Origin: Blautia hominis
GTDB lineage: Bacteria > Bacillota > Clostridia > Lachnospirales > Lachnospiraceae
Direction of reading: 5' to 3'
DNA: 64,000 nt
Assembly: GCA_002270465.1 (NCBI GenBank)
Contig: NQOF01000003.1
Location: forward strand, 682,001 to 746,000
Made by a program: the position numbers and the translations under genes. The notes below the pieces were generated by a model, which ran no database searches, was not told the origin of the DNA, and saw only the letters and a list, made by a program, of their open reading frames with translations. Shown piece by piece: positions 1-9,834 of the stretch (the stretch's first letter is position 1; each line of letters opens with the position of its first letter).

Positions 1-1
1 C

Positions 2-3000
2 CTGGATTCTTTTAATTTTTATAAATTCATTCCGGACGAAACCGGCAATTATCAATTCAAAGCAAATACAGCCATGAATGTAAGTGTATATGATTCCAAT
101 ATGAGGTTGTATACCCGTGAATATTATGAAAAGGAAATGTTATTGAATAAACTGAAAGGCGGAAGTGTTTACTATATCCTGGCGGAAACCAATGAAGGCA
201 AAAGTAATACATGGTTTCAGATCACAAGAAGTAAAGAAATATCAAGAATCCATGTAGATACTGCAGATATCAAAACAGAATATACGCAAAACTTGGATAG
301 TGTAGATTTTGATCATTTACATGTAAATGTTTTCTACGAGGACGGCACACAGGAAACATTTAAATCTATAGGGACCAATAGTGAATTTTCCATTGATTAT
401 GAAAATATTGGAGAACCATTAGTTGAAGTGGGTACTTATCCTGTGACGGTTTCTTATAAAGGAGTAGAAGATACCTTTGACATTAGCTGCATTCCTATGG
501 ACACAACAGAGTTTGGGCAGTTAGAAGAGGGAAAATTAAATACGATTAAGTTTTCTTTTGGGGAAAGGACACAGATATTTAAATTTATACCTTCAGAAAC
601 AAGAAATTATATTTTTTCCTCCTATTATACTAATGGCTATGGGAATGGGGAAATCCAGGTATGGGATGACAGCGGAAACTGTATAATTGAGAAAAATCCA
701 GATCTTCATAGTGGTGTTTTAGCTAACATGGAGGGAGGAAGGGAATATCTGGTACGTATTACAGGAGATAACAGAAACAGCCTTGACCTCAGGATTACAA
801 AAGCGCAGTGGAATATTAAAAGTATGGAGTTCCAGGAATCATCTATAAAAGATTATTATTTATTTGATTCTTATAGCCCCGGGAGCGATGAATATGAGAT
901 CTCAGTGGATGTGGTGTATGAGGATGGCCACAAAGAAACGCTTAAAGATGGTGAATACGGAAGATATGGAAGAAAGATGGTTTTACGCACCAGGCTGGAA
1001 GGAAGAAATGATTCTACCATTAAAGCTGAATATATGGGAAAGACAATTTATGGAAACATAAATTTGTGTGGATACGACGAGGCACCGCTTAAAGAAGTCT
1101 TTTTAGGAGATAACATAGTAAAGCCGGACCGCAGAGTGAATGCTTTTAAATTTTTACCAGAAGAAGATGGAACTTATTATTATGAGTATGACGATGGTAA
1201 TTCTTTCTACAAAGGCTGTTTCTTTGATACTAGAGGAAATCAGAAAAATACATTGGAGAAGGGCAAAGCTTATTATCTGACCCGCTATGTATATGATACA
1301 GCAGACAATGTGAAAATCACTGTTAAAAAAGCAAAAGAGATAAAAGAAATCAAAATTAAATCAAGGCCCGCAAAAACTGTTTATGTACTGGGGAGAGATA
1401 ATAGTCTTAGTAACGAAGGATTAGTTCTTTCTGTTACATATACAGATGGCACTGCCAGAGACATGGATTTTACAGAATTTCGTTATGAGGGCATCGAATT
1501 AACATATCCGAATCTGGGAAGTGATTTGTATGGTCAGGAACCAGGGGAATATAAAGGAGTTGTAAGCAGTGGCCAGATAAAGGCATCCTTTGACATTCAA
1601 GTGCTTTCTTTAGAGGAAGGGGCGGAAAGCATAAAGATGGATGAGGTAAAAGTAAGTGACGCAGCTGGCAGCAAGTTATACCGATTTACTCCTGAAACAG
1701 ACGGGTATTATTGGTATCCGATGATCAATGTTACGATGTATGATGGAAATGGCCAGTGGTATGACCCGGAGAATTATGCAAGTGGAGGTGAAAATAAGGC
1801 TTTAATTCATACGGAGGCACAAAAAGACTATTATTTTAAAGTGGATTATGATACATCTGGTCAGGAATTTCAGGTTACACATCAAAAGATGGTTTCTGAT
1901 ATCCAGATCAAAGACAATACTGTGTTTGTAATGGCAAACACGGATGCGTTTGAGATTTTACAGCCAGCGACCATTGTATATGAGGATGGTACAAAGGAGA
2001 GCTTGAATTTGGGCGAAGCCTCTAAACTTAATGGAGCGTCCCTGGAGATATCTGCTTTAATCGGAACTGGGGCACCAGGGATGCATGTTGCAGTGGTAAA
2101 ATACCTTCATAAAAAAATAAATTGTAACCTCCAGGTAGTTACGCCACAGGAGTATGGAATACAGGAGCTGTCTTTAGGGAAAACGGTGAAAATAGAACAA
2201 GAAAATACTTTCCTAAAGTTTAAAACTTCGGATAAGACCTATTACAGGTTCCTTACAGATTCTAAGTCGGTTGGAGGATTGTATATTTATGAAAATGACT
2301 ATTTTAACGATGAAGTCTCAATCCGGGCGACCATAACTGAAAAAACTTCTGGTCTTGTCCTGCTAAAACCAGACACGATATACTACTTAAAGGTCGTAGG
2401 TTTGAAAGGGGATTCTCTGGGGTATAAGGCGGTTTCCGGTATTAAGAAATTGGAACTGGAAAGGCAGGAGGAACTCTATGAAGGTGATTATATTAACAAT
2501 GATGTTATCAGGGCTTTTTATTCAGGAACCCAATTTAAGATAACAGATACAGATGGCAATACATGGACTGAGGAATATGATTATGGCAGGTTGATAAATG
2601 CTATATTTGTTGAAATGGTTGAGCCTGGAGGAGTGGCATCTGAAGGTGGTTGCGAAGTATTGATAACATATGGTGACAAACAGATCATAGACACAATTCC
2701 TATTGTGAAGCCAGATAATTCTAAATACCTGATAGATTTGGGAGATGGAGGAAAAGGAGTATACCGCAATAACAGGTCACGGTGGAACCAGGTATTTAAA
2801 ATAACACCATCTATGGACGGACTCTATAAAATCAATATAAGTGCATATGGTTTGCCATGGTATGTGAGATTCAGGCTTATAGATGAGAATGGAAAAACCT
2901 ATTGGGCGAATAGCGAAAGCTTGTATGAGGGATTGGCGAGAGAATTCTCTTTAGAAAAAGGGAAAACGTATTATATTGTTCTTATGTCATATGCAAGTGA

Positions 3001-5749
3001 AGTAGAGCGTGCCGTAAATGTGGAAGTTGTTCCAAAATCTATTTTGGTGCCAGTAAAGGAATTAAAACTCAGTGCATCACAGATTGATTTTACAAAACCA
3101 GGAGATACAAAACAGCTTACTGCCTCTGTAACTCCATCAAATGCCACAAATAAAACCGTAATATGGGTTAGCAGTGATGAAACAGTGGCTAAAGTGTCAG
3201 GCGGCAAAGTAACAGCAGCAGGCCCAGGAACCTGTGTGATAACTGCCAGCGCCGGAGGGGTGACGGCAAGCTGCAAGGTGACGGTAAAGGCGCCGGCAGA
3301 GAAGATTTCACTAAACAAAACCTCCGCTACAGTTTACACTGGTAAGACCTATACTTTGTCACCTGAGCTGACGCCATCCAACAGCACAGATACCGTAACA
3401 TGGACTTCGTCAAATACAAAAGTGGCAAAAGTTTCGTCTAAGGGTGTAGTGACCGGTGTGGCAAAAGGAACTGCCACGATAACTGCAAAAACAACCAGCG
3501 GAAAGGCGGCTGTCTGTAAGGTAACCGTGAAAACAGCAGCAACGAAAGTGACACTGTCCAAGACGTCAGTTACTGTGAACAAAGGAAAAACCTACACGCT
3601 GAAAGCAACCATGTCACCGTCAGGTGCAAATGACAGCTTGCAGTGGAGTAGCTCCAACAGCAAAGTGGTAAAGGTTTCCGCATCCGGTGTTGTGACAGGA
3701 GTTGCCAAAGGTTCTGCAACAATTACAGTAAAGACGGGAAGCGGAAAAACTGCATCATGCAAAGTGACAGTAAAAGTACCATCCACAAAGGTTTCTCTGA
3801 GCAAAACATCTATTTCTGTAAATAAAGGAAAAACTTATACTCTGAAAGGAACTTTATCACCAAGTGACAGTACGGATAGTCTGAAATGGAGCAGTTCCAA
3901 TACGAAAATTGCGAAAGTATCCTCTTCGGGTATTGTTACAGGTATAGAGAAGGGCAGTGCAACTATTACAGTGAAAGCCACCAGTGGAAAAACTGCATCA
4001 TGCAAAGTGACAGTAAAAATCCCATCCGCAAAAGTGACTATGAGTAAGACATCTGTTTCAGTTAATGTTGGAAAAACCTATACTTTAAAAGGCACCATGT
4101 CACCCAGCAACACAACGGATACCTTGAAATGGACCAGTTCCGATACCAAGATAGCTAAGGTATCTTCTGCAGGTGTAGTCACAGCAGTGGCAAAAGGAAA
4201 TGCAACGATTACAGTCAAGACAACCAGCGGAAAGACTGCCACATGTAAAGTGACTGTGAAAGTGCCGTCCACCAAAGTGACAATGAACAAAACTTCAGTG
4301 TCTGTCAATGTAGGAAAGACATATACATTGAAAGGAACCATGTCTCCAAGCAACACAACGGATATTATGAAATGGAGCAGTTCCAATACAAAAGTGGCTA
4401 AAGTATCGTCTGCAGGCGTGGTGACAGCATTAGCAAAAGGAAGCGCAACGATTACAGTCAAAACAACCAGCGGAAAGACCGCTACATGTAAGGTCACGGT
4501 AAAAGTGCCGTCCACGAAAGTGGCCATGAGCAAGACGTCAGTGTCCATCAATGTGGGAAAAACTTATACCTTAAAAGGAACCATGTCACCTGGCAATACC
4601 ACAGATACTCTGAAATGGAGTAGTTCTAATACCAAGATAGCAAAAGTTTCTTCTGCAGGTGTGGTCACAGCAGTGGCAAAAGGAAGTGCTACGATTACAG
4701 TAAAAACAACCAGCGGGAAGGCCGCCACATGTAAGGTCACAGTAAAAGTTCCGTCTACTAAAGTGGCTATGAATAAAACTTCAGCGTCCATCAACGTGGG
4801 AAAGACATACACCTTGAAAGGAACCATGTCACCGAGTAACACAACGGATACCATGAAATGGAGCAGCTCCAATACAAAAATAGCCAAGGTTTCTTCCGCA
4901 GGTGTAGTTACTGCAGTGGCAAAAGGAACAGCCATGATCACGGTTAAAACCACCAGCGGCAAGTCTGCCACCTGCAAAGTGACAGTGAAGGTACCGTCTA
5001 CAAAAGTATCTGTGAGCAAGACATCTGTTTCCATAAATAAAGGAAAGACATACACATTAAAAGGTACTATGTCGCCAGGCAATACCACAGATACTCTGAA
5101 ATGGAGCAGTTCAAACACAAAGGTGGCCAAGGTATCCTCATCAGGTGTGGTGACTGCAGTGGAAAAGGGAACAGCTACGATCACAGTAAAAGCCACCAGC
5201 GGAAAGTCTGCCACATGTAAAGTGACTGTGAAAATTCCTTCCACCAAAGTAGCACTCAGTAAAGCATCAATCAGTATCTATAAAGGAAAAACATATACGC
5301 TGAAAGGAACTCTGACGCCGGGGAATGCTACGGATACACTGAAATGGAGCAGTTCTAATACAAAATCAGCATCCGTATCAAGCAGTGGAGTGGTAAAAGG
5401 CATTAGTGCAGGGACGTCCACAATTACAGTGAAAACCAGTAGCGGAAAAACAGCCACCTGCAAAGTTACTGTAAAGGAAATAAAGGCTACGTCGGTTAAA
5501 TTTGAGAGTGGAGAGATTAATTTGATTTCCGGTCAATCGGCAAAAGTTGGTATAACTGTTCTTCCAGCCAATACAACTGACGATATCACCTGGAGCAGTT
5601 CAGATGAAAGTATCGTGCGGGTATCGGCAGATGGTACCATATCGGCAGGAAAGGAGGGAGAAGCTTTTATTGAAGCAAAGGCTTCCGGTGGGAAGAAAAG
5701 CAGTTGTAAAGTCATTGTGTCTGCTTCAACGGAAGGTGTTGAAGAATAG
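2..5749 (+). CDS. Giant repeat-built surface protein with PPC-like modules and Big2 repeats (5' end outside window)
   Basis: The frame is open from base 2. The first in-window ATG (74) has no ribosome site and lies inside a module, so the true start is upstream. Two repeat architectures are visible. About six modules of roughly 190 residues each carry an F-K-F-x-P-x-x-x-x-x-Y motif (near nt 30, 580, 1140, 1675, 2210, 2790), resembling pre-peptidase C-terminal (PPC) domains alternating with Ig-like segments. From about nt 3049 come 11 bacterial Ig-like group 2 (Big2) domains of about 80 residues, each with a GKTYTL strand, a W(S/T)SS motif, a KVS turn and a C-K-V-T-V end. Such proteins are usually extracellular adhesins or cell-wall stalks. 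The C-terminus ends in an acidic tail (EGVEE) with no LPxTG motif and no membrane helix, so any anchor must be N-terminal or non-covalent. A 16 bp-stem terminator follows. Family assignment is solid; ligand unknown. Confidence 0.85.
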   Translation: MDSFNFYKFIPDETGNYQFKANTAMNVSVYDSNMRLYTREYYEKEMLLNKLKGGSVYYILAETNEGKSNTWFQITRSKEISRIHVDTADIKTEYTQNLDSVDFDHLHVNVFYEDGTQETFKSIGTNSEFSIDYENIGEPLVEVGTYPVTVSYKGVEDTFDISCIPMDTTEFGQLEEGKLNTIKFSFGERTQIFKFIPSETRNYIFSSYYTNGYGNGEIQVWDDSGNCIIEKNPDLHSGVLANMEGGREYLVRITGDNRNSLDLRITKAQWNIKSMEFQESSIKDYYLFDSYSPGSDEYEISVDVVYEDGHKETLKDGEYGRYGRKMVLRTRLEGRNDSTIKAEYMGKTIYGNINLCGYDEAPLKEVFLGDNIVKPDRRVNAFKFLPEEDGTYYYEYDDGNSFYKGCFFDTRGNQKNTLEKGKAYYLTRYVYDTADNVKITVKKAKEIKEIKIKSRPAKTVYVLGRDNSLSNEGLVLSVTYTDGTARDMDFTEFRYEGIELTYPNLGSDLYGQEPGEYKGVVSSGQIKASFDIQVLSLEEGAESIKMDEVKVSDAAGSKLYRFTPETDGYYWYPMINVTMYDGNGQWYDPENYASGGENKALIHTEAQKDYYFKVDYDTSGQEFQVTHQKMVSDIQIKDNTVFVMANTDAFEILQPATIVYEDGTKESLNLGEASKLNGASLEISALIGTGAPGMHVAVVKYLHKKINCNLQVVTPQEYGIQELSLGKTVKIEQENTFLKFKTSDKTYYRFLTDSKSVGGLYIYENDYFNDEVSIRATITEKTSGLVLLKPDTIYYLKVVGLKGDSLGYKAVSGIKKLELERQEELYEGDYINNDVIRAFYSGTQFKITDTDGNTWTEEYDYGRLINAIFVEMVEPGGVASEGGCEVLITYGDKQIIDTIPIVKPDNSKYLIDLGDGGKGVYRNNRSRWNQVFKITPSMDGLYKINISAYGLPWYVRFRLIDENGKTYWANSESLYEGLAREFSLEKGKTYYIVLMSYASEVERAVNVEVVPKSILVPVKELKLSASQIDFTKPGDTKQLTASVTPSNATNKTVIWVSSDETVAKVSGGKVTAAGPGTCVITASAGGVTASCKVTVKAPAEKISLNKTSATVYTGKTYTLSPELTPSNSTDTVTWTSSNTKVAKVSSKGVVTGVAKGTATITAKTTSGKAAVCKVTVKTAATKVTLSKTSVTVNKGKTYTLKATMSPSGANDSLQWSSSNSKVVKVSASGVVTGVAKGSATITVKTGSGKTASCKVTVKVPSTKVSLSKTSISVNKGKTYTLKGTLSPSDSTDSLKWSSSNTKIAKVSSSGIVTGIEKGSATITVKATSGKTASCKVTVKIPSAKVTMSKTSVSVNVGKTYTLKGTMSPSNTTDTLKWTSSDTKIAKVSSAGVVTAVAKGNATITVKTTSGKTATCKVTVKVPSTKVTMNKTSVSVNVGKTYTLKGTMSPSNTTDIMKWSSSNTKVAKVSSAGVVTALAKGSATITVKTTSGKTATCKVTVKVPSTKVAMSKTSVSINVGKTYTLKGTMSPGNTTDTLKWSSSNTKIAKVSSAGVVTAVAKGSATITVKTTSGKAATCKVTVKVPSTKVAMNKTSASINVGKTYTLKGTMSPSNTTDTMKWSSSNTKIAKVSSAGVVTAVAKGTAMITVKTTSGKSATCKVTVKVPSTKVSVSKTSVSINKGKTYTLKGTMSPGNTTDTLKWSSSNTKVAKVSSSGVVTAVEKGTATITVKATSGKSATCKVTVKIPSTKVALSKASISIYKGKTYTLKGTLTPGNATDTLKWSSSNTKSASVSSSGVVKGISAGTSTITVKTSSGKTATCKVTVKEIKATSVKFESGEINLISGQSAKVGITVLPANTTDDITWSSSDESIVRVSADGTISAGKEGEAFIEAKASGGKKSSCKVIVSASTEGVEE
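3049..5730 (+). repeat. Tandem ~240 bp coding repeats (11 Big2 domains)
   Basis: Eleven direct repeats of about 240 bp encode the Big2 domains. Domains 3 to 9 are the most alike at DNA level (for example the GGAAAGAC-(A/C)-TA-(C/T)-AC and ACCAGCGG(A/C)AA blocks recur), while the first two and the last are diverged. That pattern fits expansion of the middle by unequal recombination. The long minus-strand open frames here are by-products of the repeat composition. Confidence 0.8.
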
Positions 5750-5805
5750 ATGGGATTTTTAATTTTTTACTGATAAGGTATAATAAAATAATTCCAGTAA
5801 TTTGA

Positions 5806-5852
5806 AAAAGCGATCAGGCTGCAGAGTACTATTCTGCAGCCTGATCGCTTTT
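5806..5852 (+). terminator. Rho-independent terminator after the Big2 protein
   Basis: A perfect 16 bp stem (5810-5825 with 5833-5848) with a 7-nt loop, flanked by A-run and T-run. It follows the stop codon by about 60 bp. Confidence 0.9.
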
Positions 5853-5979
5853 ATAATATTTACCTAAAGATTCCTTAATGATTGTATTGCAAATACTTGT
5901 CTGAGTGTGTTATCTTGTATAAAGAAGGTTTTGTAAAGGCTGACAGCCAAAATAAATCTATATATAGTTGGAGCGTAAT

Positions 5980-7896
5980 ATGGACACAAAAGATGAAGCT
6001 AAAGAAGAATTAAAACAGGATTCCCCGGAAAATGAAAACATGAAGTATGCTGCACACAAGAAAATAATAAGGATCATAGTAATAGCAATAGGCTTTCTGG
6101 TTGCTTTTCTTTCCTTACTGGTAGCCACCAGCATATCCTGGATGTTCAGAACCTGGACAGGACTTACTATGAATGAGCTTATGTTTCACATACAGTCGCC
6201 TCTGCAGGGGACGGATAATGGTATTATTATCAGCTACATAGTATCATGTGTTCTTGTATCTATAGGTGTTATTCTTCTGGTAGGTATTATATATAAAATT
6301 GTGAAGAAAAAAAAGGGATTGATACTTTTAACTTCCGCGGTTATATCAGTCGCAGTTGCAGGGACTTCCATAAATTATATGTGGAGCAGACTGGATATAA
6401 CGGCGTATGCCAGTAATAAAAGTACATACTCCACATTCATTGATGATAACTATGTAGATCCCAAATCGGTCAGTATTACTTTTCCAGAACAAAAGAGAAA
6501 TTTAATTTACATCTATTTGGAATCTATGGAAAATACTTATGCAGACAAAAATCATGGAGGTGCATTTGAGAAAAATGTTATTCCGGAACTGACAGAGCTA
6601 TCAAATAAAAATGAGAATTTTTCGGGCGATCATGAAACATTAAATGGTGGCGTTTCCCTAAATGGAACCGGGTGGACGGTTGCGGCTATGTTTGCGCAGA
6701 GTTCGGGACTTCCACTTTTGATTCCCATTGAAGGTAATTCCATGAATGAACAGGATACATTTCTGCCGGGACTGACTACAATCGGAGATATCTTAAAGGA
6801 TGCAGGGTATTCCCAGAGCCTGGTTCTTGGGTCTGATGCAAATTTTGGTGGCAGAAAGCTGTTTTATACTCAGCATGGAACTTATGATATCTATGATTAT
6901 TACTACAGCAAAGACCAAGGCCAAATACCAGAGGATTATCATGTTTTCTGGGGATACGAAGATATTAAATTGTTCGAGTTCGCAAAACAGCACCTGTTGG
7001 AAGTAAGTGCTTCTGAAGAACCATTTAATATGACTATTTTAACAGTAGATACTCACTTTGAAGATGGGTATGTTTGCGAAGACTGTCAGGAAACTTTTGG
7101 AGATGATCAATATGCGAATGTTATGGCCTGTTCCAGCAAACGTGTGGCTGAATTTGTAAATTGGATTCAGGAGCAGGATTTTTATGAAAATACAACCATA
7201 GTCATTTCCGGAGATCATCCGACTATGGACAGTGATTTTTGTGAAGATGTGGAAAATAGTTATGAGAGAAAAGTCTATACTACTTACATAAATTCCGCTG
7301 CTGATACAAAAAGTGATGCTTACAGACAATATACTACTTTTGATAATTTCCCAACTACGCTGGCAAGCTTAGGGGCAGAAATAGAAGGTAACCGATTAGG
7401 TTTGGGAACCAATTTGTTTTCGTCAGAAGCAACTTTACTTGAAAAATATGATAAAAACACAATAGAAACTGAACTTGACAAAAAGTCAAAACTAATGGAT
7501 AAGCTTACGGAAGATATTGTAGTAGCAGAGCCGGAAGAAGACCTGACAGCCGAAGCAGATACGGAAGATGACTCACCGGAGCAGCCAGAAATAACATCAG
7601 CAGAAATTGAGGTGACATCATATGATTTCAGAACCGGAAAATATGAAATATTTGTGAGAAACCTGCCGGTTGATTCAAATGTCCAGGCCTTACGCTGTGC
7701 TGTATGGGCAGAGGAAGATCAGAGTGATCTAAAATGGTATGAGGCAGAGTTACAGCCAGACGGTTCCTATGTTGCAAAGGTATGGGCAGCAGATTTTGCG
7801 TTCAAGGTATCAGAATATAATATCCATATTTATTCATTAGATACGGAGGGGGAACCACATTTGCTTGCAGAGTCAATTGGTGAAATAACTAGATAA
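5980..7896 (+). CDS. LTA-synthase-like membrane sulfatase / phosphoglycerol transferase
   Basis: Predicted alkaline-phosphatase-superfamily enzyme of the LtaS/MdoB type, which transfers glycerol-phosphate onto membrane- or wall-linked acceptors on the outer face. Three membrane helices lie at about residues 29-52, 81-106 and 112-134, fewer than the five of classical LtaS. The extracellular catalytic domain starts near residue 174 (LESMEN metal-site motif). It has a GTGWT segment that should hold the nucleophilic Thr, a DTHFED motif and a VISGDHPTM metal-binding motif. After a linker rich in Glu and Asp (about 505-535), the last ~100 residues resemble a GBS Bsp-like repeat, a wall-associated module. 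Start: an in-frame TTG lies at 5968, but GGAG at 5970-5973 is correctly spaced for ATG 5980. Monocistronic between two terminators. Polymer made is not known. Confidence 0.82.
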   Translation: MDTKDEAKEELKQDSPENENMKYAAHKKIIRIIVIAIGFLVAFLSLLVATSISWMFRTWTGLTMNELMFHIQSPLQGTDNGIIISYIVSCVLVSIGVILLVGIIYKIVKKKKGLILLTSAVISVAVAGTSINYMWSRLDITAYASNKSTYSTFIDDNYVDPKSVSITFPEQKRNLIYIYLESMENTYADKNHGGAFEKNVIPELTELSNKNENFSGDHETLNGGVSLNGTGWTVAAMFAQSSGLPLLIPIEGNSMNEQDTFLPGLTTIGDILKDAGYSQSLVLGSDANFGGRKLFYTQHGTYDIYDYYYSKDQGQIPEDYHVFWGYEDIKLFEFAKQHLLEVSASEEPFNMTILTVDTHFEDGYVCEDCQETFGDDQYANVMACSSKRVAEFVNWIQEQDFYENTTIVISGDHPTMDSDFCEDVENSYERKVYTTYINSAADTKSDAYRQYTTFDNFPTTLASLGAEIEGNRLGLGTNLFSSEATLLEKYDKNTIETELDKKSKLMDKLTEDIVVAEPEEDLTAEADTEDDSPEQPEITSAEIEVTSYDFRTGKYEIFVRNLPVDSNVQALRCAVWAEEDQSDLKWYEAELQPDGSYVAKVWAADFAFKVSEYNIHIYSLDTEGEPHLLAESIGEITR

Positions 7897-7936
7897 AAAA
7901 ATCCCAGGTGCATTCAGCCGCCTGGGATATATTTTA
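7895..7936 (+). terminator. Terminator after the LTA-synthase-like gene
   Basis: An 8 bp stem, ATCCCAGG (7901-7908) with CCTGGGAT (7921-7928), preceded by an A-run and followed by a T-rich tract. Confidence 0.75.
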
Positions 7937-7960
7937 ATCTGATTTTAAACAAAAAAAGGA

Positions 7961-8044
7961 TGCAGGAGATGGGACTTGAACCCACACGATATTGCTACCA
8001 CAGGCACCTGAAGCCTGCGCGTCTGCCAATTCCGCCACTCCTGC
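7961..8044 (-). tRNA. tRNA-Leu (anticodon CAG), downstream copy
   Basis: 84 nt on the minus strand. The acceptor arms GCAGGAG/CTCCTGC pair fully and the discriminator base is A. A CAGGC/GCCTG anticodon stem holds loop TTCAGGT, giving anticodon CAG, and the T arm contains GGTTCAAGTCCC. The long variable arm (GGTAGCAATATCGTGTG region) is the class II hallmark of tRNA-Leu. CCA is not encoded. A T-run immediately downstream (minus strand) may end the transcript. Confidence 0.95.
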
Positions 8045-8085
8045 ATCTTCTATTAAATTCGTGTTCTCTCGAACACAAGTGATAT
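8045..8085 (-). promoter_or_regulatory. Probable tRNA-Leu promoter, downstream copy
   Basis: Reading the minus strand, TTGTGT is followed after 16-17 nt by TTAATA, which ends a few bases before the mature tRNA 5' end. An inverted repeat GTGTTC-TCTC-GAACAC lies in the spacer. The same arrangement precedes the second copy. Confidence 0.5.
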
Positions 8086-8214
8086 ATTACACGATTCGGA
8101 CAAGAAAGTCAATACCTTTTTTGAAAAAATTAAAAACTCCTGATCACAAAAGATCACCGGCCCATATCAACCGCAGCCATCGCTATAAATCACCGTTAAA
8201 AAATAAAAAAAGGA

Positions 8215-8298
8215 TGCAGGAGATGGGACTTGAACCCACACGATATTGCTACCACAGGCACCTGAAGCCTGCGCGTCTGCCAATTCCGCCACTCCTGC
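8215..8298 (-). tRNA. tRNA-Leu (anticodon CAG), upstream copy
   Basis: Identical over all 84 nt to the copy at 7961-8044, offset by exactly 254 bp, so a recent tandem duplication or gene conversion. The duplicated block extends a few tens of bases into both flanks. Anticodon loop TTCAGGT, long variable arm, no encoded CCA. Followed on the minus strand by a long T-run. Confidence 0.95.
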
Positions 8299-8340
8299 AT
8301 CTTCTATTAAGTTCGTGCTCTCTCAAGCACAAGACATATA
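8299..8340 (-). promoter_or_regulatory. Probable tRNA-Leu promoter, upstream copy
   Basis: On the minus strand TTGTGC and TTAATA are arranged as in the other copy. The spacer inverted repeat here is GTGCT...AGCAC, where the other copy has GTGTT...AACAC, so the base-pair change is compensated. Confidence 0.5.
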
Positions 8341-8760
8341 TTACATGATTTTACAGGAAATGTCAACACTAATTTTCAAAGTTTTTAAAAAAATTAACGC
8401 AATTCACGTTCTCGACATTTTGTGCCTATTTTTCCTTACAAAGAATACCATTCTATGATCCTTCCATATTAAAAAATGACAAAAACCCTCCGTCATAAAA
8501 TTATCCCATATTTCCGTCATAATAAGGAAATGCTAACTACATAATCTACATTCTCATCCCCAAATATTAAAACATTCCATCATACGGGATCCATACAGCC
8601 GGATATTTCAAAACCTTCTAAATCCAGGCTGTGAAAAAACCGCGAAAAAACAAGAAAAAAAGGTTGAAAAACACTACATGTTGTGATACACTTTTTACAA
8701 TTTGGGGAAAATTTGGGGAACCATTAACAGTGCGCTATAGAAAGGAAGACAGGTGAAAGC
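8341..8760. other. Intergenic region between tRNA-Leu and carA
   Basis: AT-rich 420 bp with no convincing gene. A TACAAT (8696-8701) and the repeated tttggggaa motif lie just before the carA ribosome site. A weak -35 (TTGAAA, 8664-8669) is too far from TACAAT for a standard promoter. No PyrR-type attenuator hairpin or riboswitch is evident. Confidence 0.4.
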
Positions 8761-9834
8761 ATGAAAGCATTTTTAATACTGGAAGACGGCACCGTCTTTA
8801 CCGGGACCAGCATAGGGTCGAAGAAAGAAATTATCAGTGAAATCGTCTTTAACACCTCGATGACAGGTTATCTTGAAGTTCTTACAGACCCTTCTTACGC
8901 CGGACAGGCAGTCTGCATGACATATCCTTTGATCGGTAATTATGGCATTTGCCATGAGGACCAGGAATCTTTAAGACCATGGCCGGACGGCTATATTGTC
9001 AGGGAAATATCCCGTATTCCAAGCAACTTCCGCTGTGAAGATACCATACAGAATTTCCTGAAAAGATATGACATTCCCGGAATCGCGGGGATTGATACCA
9101 GAGCCCTTACTAAAATCCTGAGGGAAAAGGGCACCATGAACGGCATGATCACCACCAATGCAGATTATAAACTGGAAGAGGTTCTTCCAAAATTAAAAGA
9201 ATATACCACAGGCAGAGTCGTGGAACGGGTAACATGTGAGGAGAAAAAAGTGCTGAAGGGCAGCGGACCAAAGGTGGCTCTCATGGACTTTGGTGCAAAA
9301 GACAATATTGCCCGGTCTCTGAACCAGCGCGGATGCCAGGTCACTGTGTATCCGGCGTTTACCAAAGCGGAGGAGATCCTTAAAGATGATCCTGACGGCA
9401 TTATGCTCTCAAATGGCCCTGGAGATCCGAAGGAGTGCACATCTATTATAGAAGAGATCAAAAAACTTTATGATTCCCAGGTGCCGATCTTTGCGATCTG
9501 TCTTGGACATCAGCTTATGGCGCTGGCAACAGGTGCGGATACCAGGAAGATGAAATACGGCCACAGAGGCGGAAATCACCCCGTAAAGGACCTGGAGACA
9601 GGCAGGGTATATATTTCATCACAGAACCATGGATATATGGTAGATACGGACACTCTGAACCCTCAGGTGGCGGTACCCGCATTCGAGAATGTCAATGACA
9701 AAACAAACGAGGGATTAAAATATACGGGTAAGAATATTTTTACCGTGCAGTTTCATCCGGAGGCTTGTCCAGGCCCCCAGGATTCCGGATATTTGTTTGA
9801 CAGGTTTATGAAAATGATGGAGGTGAGCGAATAA
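8761..9834 (+). CDS. carA: Carbamoyl-phosphate synthase small (glutaminase) subunit
   Basis: Hydrolyses glutamine and channels ammonia to CarB for carbamoyl phosphate, feeding arginine and pyrimidine synthesis in the cytoplasm. 357 residues, the normal length. The N-terminal CarA domain includes TSMTGYLEVLTDPSYAGQ. The class I amidotransferase domain shows LSNGPGDP, the nucleophile loop FAICLGHQ with the active-site Cys, and the catalytic HPE in QFHPEACPGP. Start ATG has AGGAAG upstream. The stop overlaps the carB ATG by one base (TAATG), implying translational coupling. Confidence 0.97.
   Translation: MKAFLILEDGTVFTGTSIGSKKEIISEIVFNTSMTGYLEVLTDPSYAGQAVCMTYPLIGNYGICHEDQESLRPWPDGYIVREISRIPSNFRCEDTIQNFLKRYDIPGIAGIDTRALTKILREKGTMNGMITTNADYKLEEVLPKLKEYTTGRVVERVTCEEKKVLKGSGPKVALMDFGAKDNIARSLNQRGCQVTVYPAFTKAEEILKDDPDGIMLSNGPGDPKECTSIIEEIKKLYDSQVPIFAICLGHQLMALATGADTRKMKYGHRGGNHPVKDLETGRVYISSQNHGYMVDTDTLNPQVAVPAFENVNDKTNEGLKYTGKNIFTVQFHPEACPGPQDSGYLFDRFMKMMEVSE

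Noticed and set aside
3349-5463. Several minus-strand open frames under the Big2 region
   Set aside because: Antisense shadows of the repeated coding sequence, with the same periodicity and no start signals.
7992-8458. Overlapping open frames across both tRNA-Leu genes
   Set aside because: They read through the tRNAs on the opposite strand and arise from the duplication.
8641-8760. Pyrimidine-responsive attenuator before carA
   Set aside because: No PyrR-binding anti-antiterminator or terminator hairpin could be found in the leader; only a weak promoter-like box.
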